From Flavobacterium supellecticarium (GTDB taxonomy: Bacteria > Bacteroidota > Bacteroidia > Flavobacteriales > Flavobacteriaceae): a stretch of DNA of 64,000 bases. The stretch's first letter is position 1. Every line of letters begins with the position of its first letter. The notes beneath the pieces were generated by a model. That model saw only the letters and a list, made by a program, of their open reading frames with translations, did no database searches and was not told the origin of the DNA. Positions 1 to 7,829 of this stretch are shown piece after piece. A program made the translations under genes and the position numbers. The stretch lies in contig NZ_SSNZ01000002.1 in NCBI RefSeq assembly GCF_004801375.1, forward strand, positions 868,001 to 932,000, given 5' to 3'.

Positions 1-499
1 TTTCCCCGGATTTTTTGTTGACTTTGATCGAAATGTTACCGATTTTATTAAAAAGTCCCTCGGCAATAGCCATAGCGGGTTTGGTATGAAAAATTTCTTT
101 TCGGAGGTTTACGAAGTTATATTCGGCTTTTGGAATGACATTGTTAGCAAAAAAAAAGGATACAAAACTCAGAATCACAATGAAAATGTTCAAACTTTGC
201 ATGGCCCGTTTCAGGGAAATACCGGACGATTTCATCGCCGCAAATTCATAATTCTCGGCAAAACTTCCAAAAGTCATGATCGAAGCCAGCAAAATAGAAA
301 GTGGCAATACCAACGGAATCATTTTGGGCGAATAGAAAAGGAGGAATTGAAATACAAGCCAGGCATCGAGATCTTTACCTGCTAATTCGGCAATAAAGAG
401 CCATATTCCCTGTAAAATGAATATAAAAAAAAGGATTACAAATACCGTAGCAAATGTAATCAGAAAGCTTTTAAGAATGTAACGGTCTAATATTTTCAC
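1..499 (-). CDS. LptF/LptG-family permease (partial, runs off left edge)
   Basis: Reading the complement from a GTG at 499 gives about 166 open codons that leave the window at position 1, so only the N-terminal part is present. It starts VKILDRYILKSFLITF, has a first membrane helix at about residues 10-33 and a second at about 60-80, and then the ENYEFAAMKSSGIS signature typical of YjgP/YjgQ permeases. In the family, LptF and LptG form the inner-membrane part of the ABC exporter that moves lipopolysaccharide to the outer membrane. The start lies 8 bases after the lolA stop, and an in-frame TAG at 514-512 rules out a much longer N-terminus, so GTG 499 is the best start. It is probably the last gene seen of the tpx-dgkA-ftsK-lolA operon. 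Whether it is LptF or LptG cannot be decided from this fragment. Confidence 0.82.
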   Translation of the reverse strand, partial: MKILDRYILKSFLITFATVFVILFFIFILQGIWLFIAELAGKDLDAWLVFQFLLFYSPKMIPLVLPLSILLASIMTFGSFAENYEFAAMKSSGISLKRAMQSLNIFIVILSFVSFFFANNVIPKAEYNFVNLRKEIFHTKPAMAIAEGLFNKIGNISIKVNKKSGE

Positions 500-506
500 C
501 CGATAA

Positions 507-1151
507 TTAATCTAATTTATTGATGTAGTAATTAGGATATTTACTCTCGGTAAAGGTAAAATGATTTTTCGAAATAGGCTGATTCGTTTTAAAAGAATTA
601 ACAGTAAGCGTGGTTTTTGTACCGTCTTTTGCAATTTCGATCTTATTATAGATGTGTTTGGTTTGAGTATCAATACCTAACAGTATTTCTTTGGTTTTAT
701 CTTTTGAACTAAGTGGTGTTAGTTTTACATACTGAATTTTACGACCACGGATGTTTTGCAGGATATCCCAGTTGTATTTATAACCGGAATTAAAGAACGT
801 TAGCATTTTGGATGGCGTGATCGAATTTTCATCGTTTTCGTTGTATTTGGAAATCGTTACCTCTTCATCTTCCGGAATGATGGTATAATTTTTCTTTCCG
901 TCGAAGATACGGGTAACGCCCATAAAGTTCAAAACAAACTGATTCCCTTTTAAAGTAAGGTTTCCTTTGCTGTCCTGATTTTGGTTTTGTTTTTGATTTT
1001 GCAGGGTAAAGCGAAAATCGATTACAATGTTATCGTAACTTTTGGCTTTAGCGGAAACTTCATCCAGCAGGTCTTTTGCCTTTTTGGAGTCCTGGGCCTG
1101 TAATGTTAAACCAAATAGGAGTAGGGTTAAAAATTGAAAAAAAGTACGCAT
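507..1151 (-). CDS. lolA: LolA-like outer-membrane lipoprotein carrier
   Basis: The product is a periplasmic LolA-fold protein. In the family it shields the acyl chains of lipoproteins and carries them across the periplasm to the outer membrane. An N-terminal signal peptide (MRTFFQFLTLLLFGLTLQAQ) is followed by about 190 residues of beta-rich sequence, including KGNLTLKGNQFVLNF and DGKKNYTIIPEDEEV, which match the antiparallel sheet of bacteroidal LolA-like proteins. The frame is open to an ATG at 1163, but I prefer ATG 1151: the signal peptide begins there and it sits one base after the ftsK stop. The other start would overlap ftsK by 11 bases. It is translationally linked to ftsK upstream and to the LptF/G-like permease downstream, an arrangement common in flavobacteria. 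Confidence 0.85.
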   Translation of the reverse strand: MRTFFQFLTLLLFGLTLQAQDSKKAKDLLDEVSAKAKSYDNIVIDFRFTLQNQKQNQNQDSKGNLTLKGNQFVLNFMGVTRIFDGKKNYTIIPEDEEVTISKYNENDENSITPSKMLTFFNSGYKYNWDILQNIRGRKIQYVKLTPLSSKDKTKEILLGIDTQTKHIYNKIEIAKDGTKTTLTVNSFKTNQPISKNHFTFTESKYPNYYINKLD

Positions 1152-1152
1152 T

Positions 1153-3669
1153 TTACAAATCATTTAGTTCATTAGCAAAGAATTGATCAAGAGATACAAG
1201 ATCAGGAATCAATACGCTACGGGCTTTGCTGCCTTCGAACGGACCAACGATTCCGGCTGCTTCCAGCTGGTCGATTAGTCGTCCGGCGCGATTGTATCCC
1301 AATTTCAGTTTTCTTTGTAACAAAGAAGCCGATCCCTGTTGTGCGGTTACAATAATTTCGGCAGCATCTCTGAATAAAGAATCTCTATCGGAAATATCAA
1401 TATCAAGACTTATGCCATTTTCTTCGCCAACGTACTCCGGAAGCAAATAAGCATTCGGATAAGCTTTTTGAGAACCGATAAATTCGGTTATTTTTTCCAC
1501 TTCAGGCGTATCTACAAAAGCACATTGTACGCGGGTAAGATCGTTACCTTGTGTATACAATAAATCCCCGCGTCCAATCAACTGATCGGCACCCTGACTG
1601 TCCAGAATCGTCCTGGAGTCAATTTTGGATGTAACACGGAAAGCGATCCGGGCCGGGAAATTGGCTTTGATGATACCGGTAATAACATTTACCGATGGAC
1701 GTTGTGTTGCGATGATCAAATGAATTCCAATCGCACGTGCCAGCTGTGCCAGTCGGGCGATAGGGGTTTCCACTTCTTTACCAGCGGTCATGATCAGGTC
1801 GGCAAACTCATCGACAACCAAAACGATATAGGGTAGGAACCGGTGTCCGTTTTCGGGATTTAGTTTGCGAAGTTTGAATTTTTCGTTGTACTCCTTAATG
1901 TTCCGAACCATCGCATCTTTTAGCAGGCTGTAACGGTTGTCCATTTCGATACAAAGGGAATTCAGTGTATTGATCACTTTTGTGTTATCGGTAATAATGG
2001 CATCCTCGGTATCCGGAAGTTTGGCCAGATAATGGCGCTCGATTTTATTAAAAAGCGTAAGCTCCACTTTTTTAGGATCCACCAGTACAAATTTTACTTC
2101 TGCCGGGTGTTTTTTATACAGTAATGATGTTAAAACAGCATTAAGTCCAACGGATTTACCTTGTCCGGTGGCACCAGCCATTAAAAGGTGTGGCATTTTT
2201 GCCAGATCGACAACAAAGGTTTCGTTAGAAATCGTTTTACCTAAGGCAATAGGTAACTCCATTTCGGCCGTCTGAAATTTCGGTGAGCCGATAACGCTCT
2301 TCATCGAAACCATAGTCGGTGAATTGTTTGGAACTTCAATACCAATGGTTCCTTTGCCCGGTATCGGAGCGATAATACGGATTCCCAAAGCAGCTAATGA
2401 TAAAGCGATATCGTCTTCAAGGCTTTTGATTTTGGAAATACGAATACCAGCTTCCGGCACGATTTCGTATAACGTCACCGTTGGTCCTACGGTTGCTTTG
2501 ATTTGCGCAATGTCGATTTTGTAATTGCGCAGTGTTTCGACAATACGGTTTTTGTTTTCTTCGAGTTCCGCCTGGTTGATTGTGATGCCGCCGGAATTAT
2601 ACTCTTTTAGAAGATCGATCGATGGAAACTGGTAGTGCGACAAGTCGAGTGTCGGGTCAAATTCTCCGAAATCTTTCACTAGTTTAGCAGCCAGATTTTC
2701 TTCAACAAAGGTTTCTTCTTCTATTTTTTCGATGACAAAATGTTCATCATCTGTTTTGATAATTTCGGATGTTGGTACAACGGGAGGCGTTACTACCGGA
2801 ACAACCGGTTCTGCCGGTTTGGTTTTTAACGTGATCTCCGAGGCATGCTCAATAGTTGGTTTCAGTGATTCCTGATCGATTTCAAAAGCAGAAGGTTTGG
2901 TTTTTAACTCGATATTGGACAAAATTTCATCGTCTTCTTCACTATTAAAATCCAGACTCGGGTTGGATGTTTCGATCGATTCGTCGATGATTTCATCCGG
3001 AAGCGGAACGGGTGTAATCACAGTGTTTTGTGCTATTGGAGCATCCTGATTTAATTCGTCGCTAAAAGACTGATTGGTTTTTTCAAAGAAATTTTTGATG
3101 CCTTCGGTCGAAATTTTTATTTTCAGAATCAGGTAGACAATAATGCCAAAAAGGAGTACCAGAAAAGTACCTGTTTTTCCGAGATAATCCTGAACAAAAA
3201 GGTTCATTTCATAACCGATGATTCCACCTAACTGCGGAACATAATTCCAGAAAAAACCGAACAGTATGGACAAAATTACCATGGCAAATAAGTCCCAGAA
3301 GATACTCTTTTTGAGTTTTCCAAGTGACAAGTCAACTAATAAATAAGCACCGGCTAAAAAGAATAGTCTGACAAATAAAAAAGAAGCCACACCAAATCCT
3401 TTGTATAAAAAGAAATCGGATAGGAAAGCTCCAAATTTTCCTAACCAGTTATAGGTTTTTTCACTGCGATCCCCAAAGTTGGTTAAGGCACTCTGATCGT
3501 AATCCCCGTAGATATAGTAGGAAATAAAAGAGAGTAACAAGGCTACCGAAAATAAAACGAGCAAAGCCCCGAGCAGGACTTTGTACTGGCGTGATAACTG
3601 CCATGTAAACTTCGGTTTTACTGTTTTTTCTCCTTTATCGGGAGTATCTTTTTTTGTTGTTTTTGCCAT
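1153..3669 (-). CDS. ftsK: DNA translocase FtsK
   Basis: FtsK pumps DNA at the division septum so that chromosome dimers can be resolved and termini segregated. This 838-residue protein has the usual layout: four N-terminal membrane helices (about residues 31-53, 92-115, 125-145, 166-184), an acidic and proline-rich linker (about 200-330), and then the motor. The Walker A motif GATGQGKS is at about 499-506 and the Walker B motif YIVLVVDEFADL at about 614-624. A C-terminal winged-helix gamma domain (about 775-838, including LQRKLKLGYNRAGRLIDQLE) would read the orienting polar DNA sequences. The linker is much shorter than in E. coli FtsK, as is usual outside the enterics. It stands between dgkA and lolA on the same strand. 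Confidence 0.96.
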   Translation of the reverse strand: MAKTTKKDTPDKGEKTVKPKFTWQLSRQYKVLLGALLVLFSVALLLSFISYYIYGDYDQSALTNFGDRSEKTYNWLGKFGAFLSDFFLYKGFGVASFLFVRLFFLAGAYLLVDLSLGKLKKSIFWDLFAMVILSILFGFFWNYVPQLGGIIGYEMNLFVQDYLGKTGTFLVLLFGIIVYLILKIKISTEGIKNFFEKTNQSFSDELNQDAPIAQNTVITPVPLPDEIIDESIETSNPSLDFNSEEDDEILSNIELKTKPSAFEIDQESLKPTIEHASEITLKTKPAEPVVPVVTPPVVPTSEIIKTDDEHFVIEKIEEETFVEENLAAKLVKDFGEFDPTLDLSHYQFPSIDLLKEYNSGGITINQAELEENKNRIVETLRNYKIDIAQIKATVGPTVTLYEIVPEAGIRISKIKSLEDDIALSLAALGIRIIAPIPGKGTIGIEVPNNSPTMVSMKSVIGSPKFQTAEMELPIALGKTISNETFVVDLAKMPHLLMAGATGQGKSVGLNAVLTSLLYKKHPAEVKFVLVDPKKVELTLFNKIERHYLAKLPDTEDAIITDNTKVINTLNSLCIEMDNRYSLLKDAMVRNIKEYNEKFKLRKLNPENGHRFLPYIVLVVDEFADLIMTAGKEVETPIARLAQLARAIGIHLIIATQRPSVNVITGIIKANFPARIAFRVTSKIDSRTILDSQGADQLIGRGDLLYTQGNDLTRVQCAFVDTPEVEKITEFIGSQKAYPNAYLLPEYVGEENGISLDIDISDRDSLFRDAAEIIVTAQQGSASLLQRKLKLGYNRAGRLIDQLEAAGIVGPFEGSKARSVLIPDLVSLDQFFANELNDL

Positions 3670-3715
3670 TTAAAAATTCGAAATTATGTTACCCAAAAAT
3701 GCAGTAAACCTTGCA

Positions 3716-4084
3716 TTAGGTTAGCCGTGGCAAATATATGATTAATCCCACAGCAATAGCGGCCATTGCAGCAAAAAATACGGCTCCGGCGGCGATGTCT
3801 TTAATAAACCCGATTTTCTGGTGGTAGTCCGGATGAATAAAATCGGCTATCTTTTCGACAGCCGTATTCAATCCTTCAATACTAAGTACCAATCCGATCG
3901 CAAGGGTCTGGATAAGCCATTCCTCTTTTGAAATATGATAATAAAATCCGGCCAGAGTTACCACCATTGCCAGGCTAAATTGAACCATGACACTGTGTTC
4001 GGTCGTGATCAGTTTATAAGCGCCTTTAAAGGCAAAGACAAGGCTTTTCAGCCGACCGGTAAAAAAGGAATTATCTTTTTTCAT
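3716..4084 (-). CDS. dgkA: Diacylglycerol/undecaprenol kinase family protein
   Basis: This 122-residue integral membrane protein belongs to the DgkA family, which phosphorylates diacylglycerol or, in many non-enterics, undecaprenol, recycling lipid carriers for envelope synthesis. Three membrane helices are visible at about residues 33-49, 56-72 and 97-118. The family signature is clear: the catalytic-site stretch EGLNTAVEKIADF (E70, N73, E77) and KDIAAGAVFFAA. The N-terminal amphipathic part (RLKSLVFAFKGAYKL) also fits. It starts 8 bases after the tpx stop and lies 46 bases before ftsK, so it is part of the same operon. The lipid substrate cannot be read from the sequence. Confidence 0.9.
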   Translation of the reverse strand: MKKDNSFFTGRLKSLVFAFKGAYKLITTEHSVMVQFSLAMVVTLAGFYYHISKEEWLIQTLAIGLVLSIEGLNTAVEKIADFIHPDYHQKIGFIKDIAAGAVFFAAMAAIAVGLIIYLPRLT

Positions 4085-4092
4085 TCCGCTCT

Positions 4093-4590
4093 TTAAAGTG
4101 CTGCCAAAGCATTATCGTAATTTGGCTCGTCAACGATTTCCGGTACCTGTTCGCTATATTGCACCACTCCGTTTTCGTCAATTACAATAACTACGCGTGA
4201 GTGTAAACCGGCCAAAGGACCGTCAGTGATGGTCAATCCATACTCTTTACCGAAATTTCCGTCTCTAAAGTCAGATAAGTTGATCACATTTGATAAACCT
4301 TCTGCGCCACAAAAACGAGCCTGAGCAAATGGTAAGTCACGCGAAATACACAATACTTTTGTATTTTCCAGATTACTGGCTTTTTCATTAAATTTACGTA
4401 CCGATGCTGCGCAAGTACCGGTATCAACGCTAGGGAAGATGTTTAATACAAGCTTACTCCCTTTAAAATCTGATAACGAAGCCGTGGAAAGGTCGTTTTT
4501 TACCAGTTGAAAATCTTTTGCGTGTGTACCTACCTGAGGTAATTCTCCATAGGTATGGATCGTATTTCCCTGTAAAGTGATTTGTGCCAT
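4093..4590 (-). CDS. tpx: Thiol peroxidase Tpx
   Basis: Tpx is an atypical 2-Cys peroxiredoxin that reduces hydrogen peroxide and organic hydroperoxides and is recycled by thioredoxin. The 165-residue length is standard. The peroxidatic cysteine is C60 in [14 protein letters not shown], preceded by the NIFPSVDT loop, and the resolving cysteine is C94 in ARFCGAEG. Both lie where they are in E. coli Tpx (61 and 95). An extra cysteine, C81, precedes the SRDLPFAQ motif. It is the first gene of the minus-strand run to ftsK, lolA and the LptF/G-like gene, so a promoter upstream (see 4611-4618) probably serves all of them. Confidence 0.95.
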   Translation of the reverse strand: MAQITLQGNTIHTYGELPQVGTHAKDFQLVKNDLSTASLSDFKGSKLVLNIFPSVDTGTCAASVRKFNEKASNLENTKVLCISRDLPFAQARFCGAEGLSNVINLSDFRDGNFGKEYGLTITDGPLAGLHSRVVIVIDENGVVQYSEQVPEIVDEPNYDNALAAL

Positions 4591-4610
4591 TGTTTAATTT
4601 TTTTAGTATT

Positions 4611-4618
4611 CAAAAGTA
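4611..4618 (-). promoter_or_regulatory. -7 promoter element upstream of tpx
   Basis: The complement reads TACTTTTG, an exact match to the Bacteroidota -7 consensus TAnnTTTG, 20 bases before the tpx start codon. No convincing -33 TTG was found at the usual spacing, so this rests on the -7 box and position alone. Confidence 0.4.
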
Positions 4619-4752
4619 TAAAATTATATCGGAAATATAAAAGCCGGTTTTGAAGAGATACATTAAGAGTCAAACTGGGACTATCAAGGATGAAAACTTT
4701 TTTTACCGGGGAAGAGATCGTAAATTTAGGGAAATATAAAAAATGACATTAT

Positions 4753-5208
4753 ATGCCATACAGCCCAACAACAATCGCCAATTATTTTATTGAAAAACAT
4801 GGAAAATCGGGAGCGTTTACCCCGATGAAACTCCTTAAACTAACCTATATCGCCTACGGATGGTATCTGGCCCTTACCGATGGCACTACACGACTCACCG
4901 ACGAACATCCGATAGCCTGGGATATGGGACCCGTTTTTCCGTCGTTATATAGTAATATCAAAAAAGATTACAAAAAATGGAATATAACGACCACTATTTC
5001 AACCACCGGTAGCGAAATCATAATTGATCGGGATAAGGAATTTTTGGATAAGGTTTGGTCTGTTTATGGTAGATTTGATGGAGTCTATTTGAGTGCTTTA
5101 ACACATCAGGAAGGTACTCCATGGCGAGATGTCTATTGTAGAGGATGTAATATCCCGTTAAATGATGATGACATCTATAGGTATTACAAAGAAAAAATGG
5201 CATTATAG
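4753..5208 (+). CDS. Panacea (SocA/DUF4065) domain protein, antitoxin candidate
   Basis: The 151-residue protein is almost entirely a Panacea domain. It has the typical opening SPTTIANYFIEKHGK, then FTPMKLLKLTYIAYGWYLAL, then PIAWDMGPVFPSLY, and a C-terminal region with LTHQEGTPWRDVY. Proteins of this family, such as SocA, often act as antitoxins in two-gene toxin-antitoxin systems, where one Panacea scaffold can neutralise many unrelated toxins. Its stop codon directly abuts the ATG of a small membrane protein gene (5209), which points to translational coupling and a functional pair. The ATG at 4753 is the only start that gives the complete domain. The pair stands between two unrelated minus-strand blocks and ends in its own terminator, as an inserted cassette would. 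Antitoxin activity is inferred from the family and the gene order, not shown. Confidence 0.85.
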   Translation: MPYSPTTIANYFIEKHGKSGAFTPMKLLKLTYIAYGWYLALTDGTTRLTDEHPIAWDMGPVFPSLYSNIKKDYKKWNITTTISTTGSEIIIDRDKEFLDKVWSVYGRFDGVYLSALTHQEGTPWRDVYCRGCNIPLNDDDIYRYYKEKMAL

Positions 5209-5610
5209 ATGAGTCGTTTTAGTGAAAATGAGGTACATATGTTACTAAATGAGACGATAATTAATCCATTTGATTTTATTATTGGCGAATTACAGGAGCA
5301 ACGCCTGTCTTTAAATTTAGAGAAAGAAAAAATAAGAAAATACAAATCCAGAACCGAGCGATACCGCATTAATACCATTTTACGGGTTGTATTTTCGGCT
5401 GTTTATACCGGAATTTTAGCGTATTGGTTGTATAGTGTGTTACATATTGTACAATACAATAATTTATATTATTATAAGCTTTCGGATCATGTCCTTTTAG
5501 GACTACTAGCAACTACTACTGCGAATGTAATTGGGTTGGTAGTTATCGTTCTGAAAAATCTGTTTCCGATGCAAAGCGGAAATACCAATGCTTTGTGCTC
5601 AAAAATATAA
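5209..5610 (+). CDS. Small two-helix membrane protein, candidate toxin partner of Panacea protein
   Basis: I do not recognise the family. The 133-residue product has a charged, probably helical N-terminus (residues 1-57, with LEKEKIRKYKSRTERYR), a membrane helix at about 59-80, a short loop rich in tyrosine (HIVQYNNLYYYKLSD), and a second membrane helix at about 93-118. The ATG follows the Panacea stop codon with no gap. Membrane-inserting toxins are one of the known partner classes of Panacea antitoxins, so a membrane-targeting toxin is a reasonable guess. A membrane anchor for the Panacea protein, or a phage-defence sensor, is also possible. It is followed by a strong hairpin terminator. 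Confidence 0.6.
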   Translation: MSRFSENEVHMLLNETIINPFDFIIGELQEQRLSLNLEKEKIRKYKSRTERYRINTILRVVFSAVYTGILAYWLYSVLHIVQYNNLYYYKLSDHVLLGLLATTTANVIGLVVIVLKNLFPMQSGNTNALCSKI

Positions 5611-5642
5611 GACCGATAGTAGGTATCGGTCATATATTTTTT
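5603..5642. terminator. Bidirectional terminator between the Panacea pair and the GyrI-like gene
   Basis: The hairpin GACCGATA-gtagg-TATCGGTC (5611-5631) is flanked by an A-rich left side and a T-rich right side (ATATATTTTTTT). It can stop transcription from the plus-strand pair, and from the minus-strand gene in the other direction. Confidence 0.75.
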
Positions 5643-5651
5643 TGAGTGCTG

Positions 5652-6110
5652 TTACGCTATAGCAATAAAAATATCCACTTCGGCATTTTCCGGATTGCTT
5701 GCTTTTTCGGAATACACTTCGAAATCGGTAGTATAGGCTCTGTTTCTGTCGGAGTTCCAGATATCAATCCAGGCTTCGGCAAGTGCGCCTTGAAAAATAT
5801 TTCCTTTTACAATTACTTTATCATAGGTTCCGGATGCAAACGTTTTAGCTACCATTCCTTCCGGAACAAGCGACGTATCGGATACGCGGCAACCCAAAAT
5901 GGTAGTATACGGTTGGGTATGGTCTTTTTCGTAATCGGTATAAATGCAATAAATGGTAGTGTCGGTTTTATTTGGAATCTTTTCCAATAGTTTTTCCGAT
6001 ATAAATTGTTGCCATAACGCTCCGATATCGGTCATCGCCTGTTGATTTTCGTTAGTGGTGCGTACGGTAATTCCGATCACGCTAAAAGATTCTATTTTTT
6101 CGGTATTCAT
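5652..6110 (-). CDS. GyrI-like effector-binding domain protein
   Basis: This 152-residue protein matches the stand-alone GyrI-like / AraC effector-binding fold, also seen in bacterial transcription activators and Rob/SbmC-type small-molecule binders. Visible features are the opening IESFSVIGITVRTTN, the central IYCIYTDYEKDH, the strand-loop GMVAKTFASGTYDKVIVKGN, and the closing strand TTDFEVYSEKA. The WIDIWNS stretch matches the tryptophan-containing helix of the family. It carries no DNA-binding domain, so it probably binds a ligand or works with a separate partner. It is transcribed toward the terminator at 5603-5642 and stands 62 bases after the next gene on the same strand. The ligand is unknown. 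Confidence 0.75.
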   Translation of the reverse strand: MNTEKIESFSVIGITVRTTNENQQAMTDIGALWQQFISEKLLEKIPNKTDTTIYCIYTDYEKDHTQPYTTILGCRVSDTSLVPEGMVAKTFASGTYDKVIVKGNIFQGALAEAWIDIWNSDRNRAYTTDFEVYSEKASNPENAEVDIFIAIA

Positions 6111-6172
6111 ATTTTTGTTTTAAAGATAAAGGAGAAACAGATTGTCCAAATGTATTCATTTTAAAGGTGATT

Positions 6173-6802
6173 TTAGGATGCAACCGACCAAAAATCAAGT
6201 GCCATTCGGGTTTCGTCGATCATTTCCATTAAAGGCATGCAATTTGAATCGGAAAGATAACCGGAACAGATTTGTTGTGTGGCTTCCAAAGTTGTTCCAA
6301 ACGTCACTTCGGCATACATGTCTTCCGAAAGCGATCCGATAAAATGCAATTGGGTATTTTGGAAACGCGACAGGTACTTTTTTTCAATAGCCTCGGAAAC
6401 CGATAGTAACTGCTGAAGATTCCCTTTTTTTAAGGCAAATGTTCCAAATTCAATACAGGAAAAATGTTCCGGCATAAAGAAGGGCTCTTTTTCGATGTCC
6501 AGATAATGGATGTCGACTGTTGTTTTATCGATCAGCTTTAAAAAAGAAAGCGCACCGCGATTCGAAACGATATCTTTTTCAATAGCGGTAAGTACGGCAG
6601 TGTGTTCGGCCAGAAGAATATTCGCATATTCTCCTTTATCATTTTTAGCCAGACAATGAAAAACAATGCCTTTCTGATGTGCCAGAAAATCATTTTCGAA
6701 ATCGGAAATGGCTTTTAAGAGTGCTTCTCCTGTCGTGTTTTCGGTTATTCGGAAACGGGTAAACTCCATTACGGAAGCCTTCAGGTGGGGTACTTTTATC
6801 AT
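6173..6802 (-). CDS. Hypothetical protein with two tandem ferredoxin-like repeats
   Basis: I do not recognise a named family. The 209 residues look like an internal duplication. Residues about 12-105 (MEFTRFRI...FLKLIDKTTVDIHYLD) and about 113-207 (FSCIEFGTFAL...LMEMIDETRMALDFWS) align, with the same order of strand, long helix, strand, strand, helix and a closing LxxxIDxT strand in each half. This is the pattern of a dimeric alpha/beta barrel, as in antibiotic-biosynthesis monooxygenase or stress-responsive barrel folds, made within one chain. Cofactor residues are not evident. ATG at 6802 is the first start; the internal ATG at 6769 (MEFTRFRI) also suits the domain edge. It is followed by the GyrI-like gene on the same strand. 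Confidence 0.6.
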   Translation of the reverse strand: MIKVPHLKASVMEFTRFRITENTTGEALLKAISDFENDFLAHQKGIVFHCLAKNDKGEYANILLAEHTAVLTAIEKDIVSNRGALSFLKLIDKTTVDIHYLDIEKEPFFMPEHFSCIEFGTFALKKGNLQQLLSVSEAIEKKYLSRFQNTQLHFIGSLSEDMYAEVTFGTTLEATQQICSGYLSDSNCMPLMEMIDETRMALDFWSVAS

Positions 6803-6881
6803 GGTGTTATGTGATTAAATTACTAACAGCACGAAAGTAGTAGTGGCGAGTGACAACAGTATGTCAGTTGCCGTAAAAAAA

Positions 6882-7751
6882 TTATTCGTTGGGTTCGATA
6901 TGAATCAGAATATGACCCAGTTCCGGAATTTGTTCTTTTAGTGTATCCTTAAGTCGGTGTGCGATTTCATGACCTTCTTTAACGGTAAGCTGCGCGTTTA
7001 CAATAGCGTGCAAATCCACATGGTATTTCATACCGGATTTCCGGATAAAGCATTTTTCGGTATCGATAACACCATCCACCTGAACTGAAATGGTACGTAT
7101 TTCTTCGATCAGATCGTCGTAAAAATGTTCATCCATGATTTCACCCAAAGCGGGACGGAAAATCAGATAGCTGTTATAAAGGATAAAAAAAGACGCAAAT
7201 AAAGCCGCCCAATCGTCGGCCGATTCGTATCCTTTTCCAAAAAACAAGGCTATGGAAATCCCTATAAATGCTGCAAGTGAGGTAATTGCATCGCTTCGGT
7301 GGTGCCAGGCATCGGCTTTTAATGACGAACTGTTGGTTTCGATTCCTTTTTTATAAACCATCCGAAATGAAATCTCTTTCCAGATAATGATGGCACCCAA
7401 AACAATCAGTGTATACGGTTTTGGCAGGTCGTGTGGTGTACTGATATTGATAATGCTTTCGTAGGCAATAATCGTAGCCGAAGTGATCAGAAAGCCTACA
7501 ACAAGGAAAGTGATCAATGGTTCGGCGCGTCCGTGTCCGTAAGGGTGATTTTTGTCGGCCGGTCTATTGGAATATTTAATCCCGAACAACACCAGAAACG
7601 AAGCGAAAATATCGGTAGTCGATTCGATTGCATCGGCAATTAGGGCGTAGGAATTCCCAAAATAACCGGTTAATCCTTTAATCAGCGCCAGAGCGGTATT
7701 CCCGATAATACTGAAATAAGTTGTTTTAATTGCGGTTTGTTCGTTCGTCAT
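6882..7751 (-). CDS. Cation diffusion facilitator (CDF) metal exporter
   Basis: The product is a CDF-family inner-membrane antiporter that exports divalent metals such as zinc, iron, manganese or cobalt. Six membrane helices can be followed, and the metal site is visible. Helix 2 has ADAIESTTDIFAS, with Glu and Asp in the usual first pair, and helix 5 has WHHRSDAITS, with the His and Asp pair. The histidine-containing loop NHPYGHGRAEP is also conserved. The cytoplasmic C-terminal domain (about residues 200-289) ends in HILIHIEPNE, as in YiiP. I start it at ATG 7751 (MTNEQTAIKTTYF) rather than the upstream 7799, because the extra 16 residues add an unconserved hydrophobic stretch. It lies 78 bases downstream of the P-type ATPase gene. 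The Glu in helix 2 leaves the metal uncertain. Confidence 0.9.
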   Translation of the reverse strand: MTNEQTAIKTTYFSIIGNTALALIKGLTGYFGNSYALIADAIESTTDIFASFLVLFGIKYSNRPADKNHPYGHGRAEPLITFLVVGFLITSATIIAYESIINISTPHDLPKPYTLIVLGAIIIWKEISFRMVYKKGIETNSSSLKADAWHHRSDAITSLAAFIGISIALFFGKGYESADDWAALFASFFILYNSYLIFRPALGEIMDEHFYDDLIEEIRTISVQVDGVIDTEKCFIRKSGMKYHVDLHAIVNAQLTVKEGHEIAHRLKDTLKEQIPELGHILIHIEPNE

Positions 7752-7829
7752 AGTAAGCTTCCAAATAGAGGTCGAAATTACATAAAATATAAACGTCACT
7801 AGATTAAAAAAACGTTTTTTAAAATAGAA

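Noticed and set aside
86-385. A 99-codon plus-strand frame at the left edge
   Set aside because: The opposite strand encodes the well-recognised LptF/G-like permease; the plus-strand frame has no homology and no start signal.
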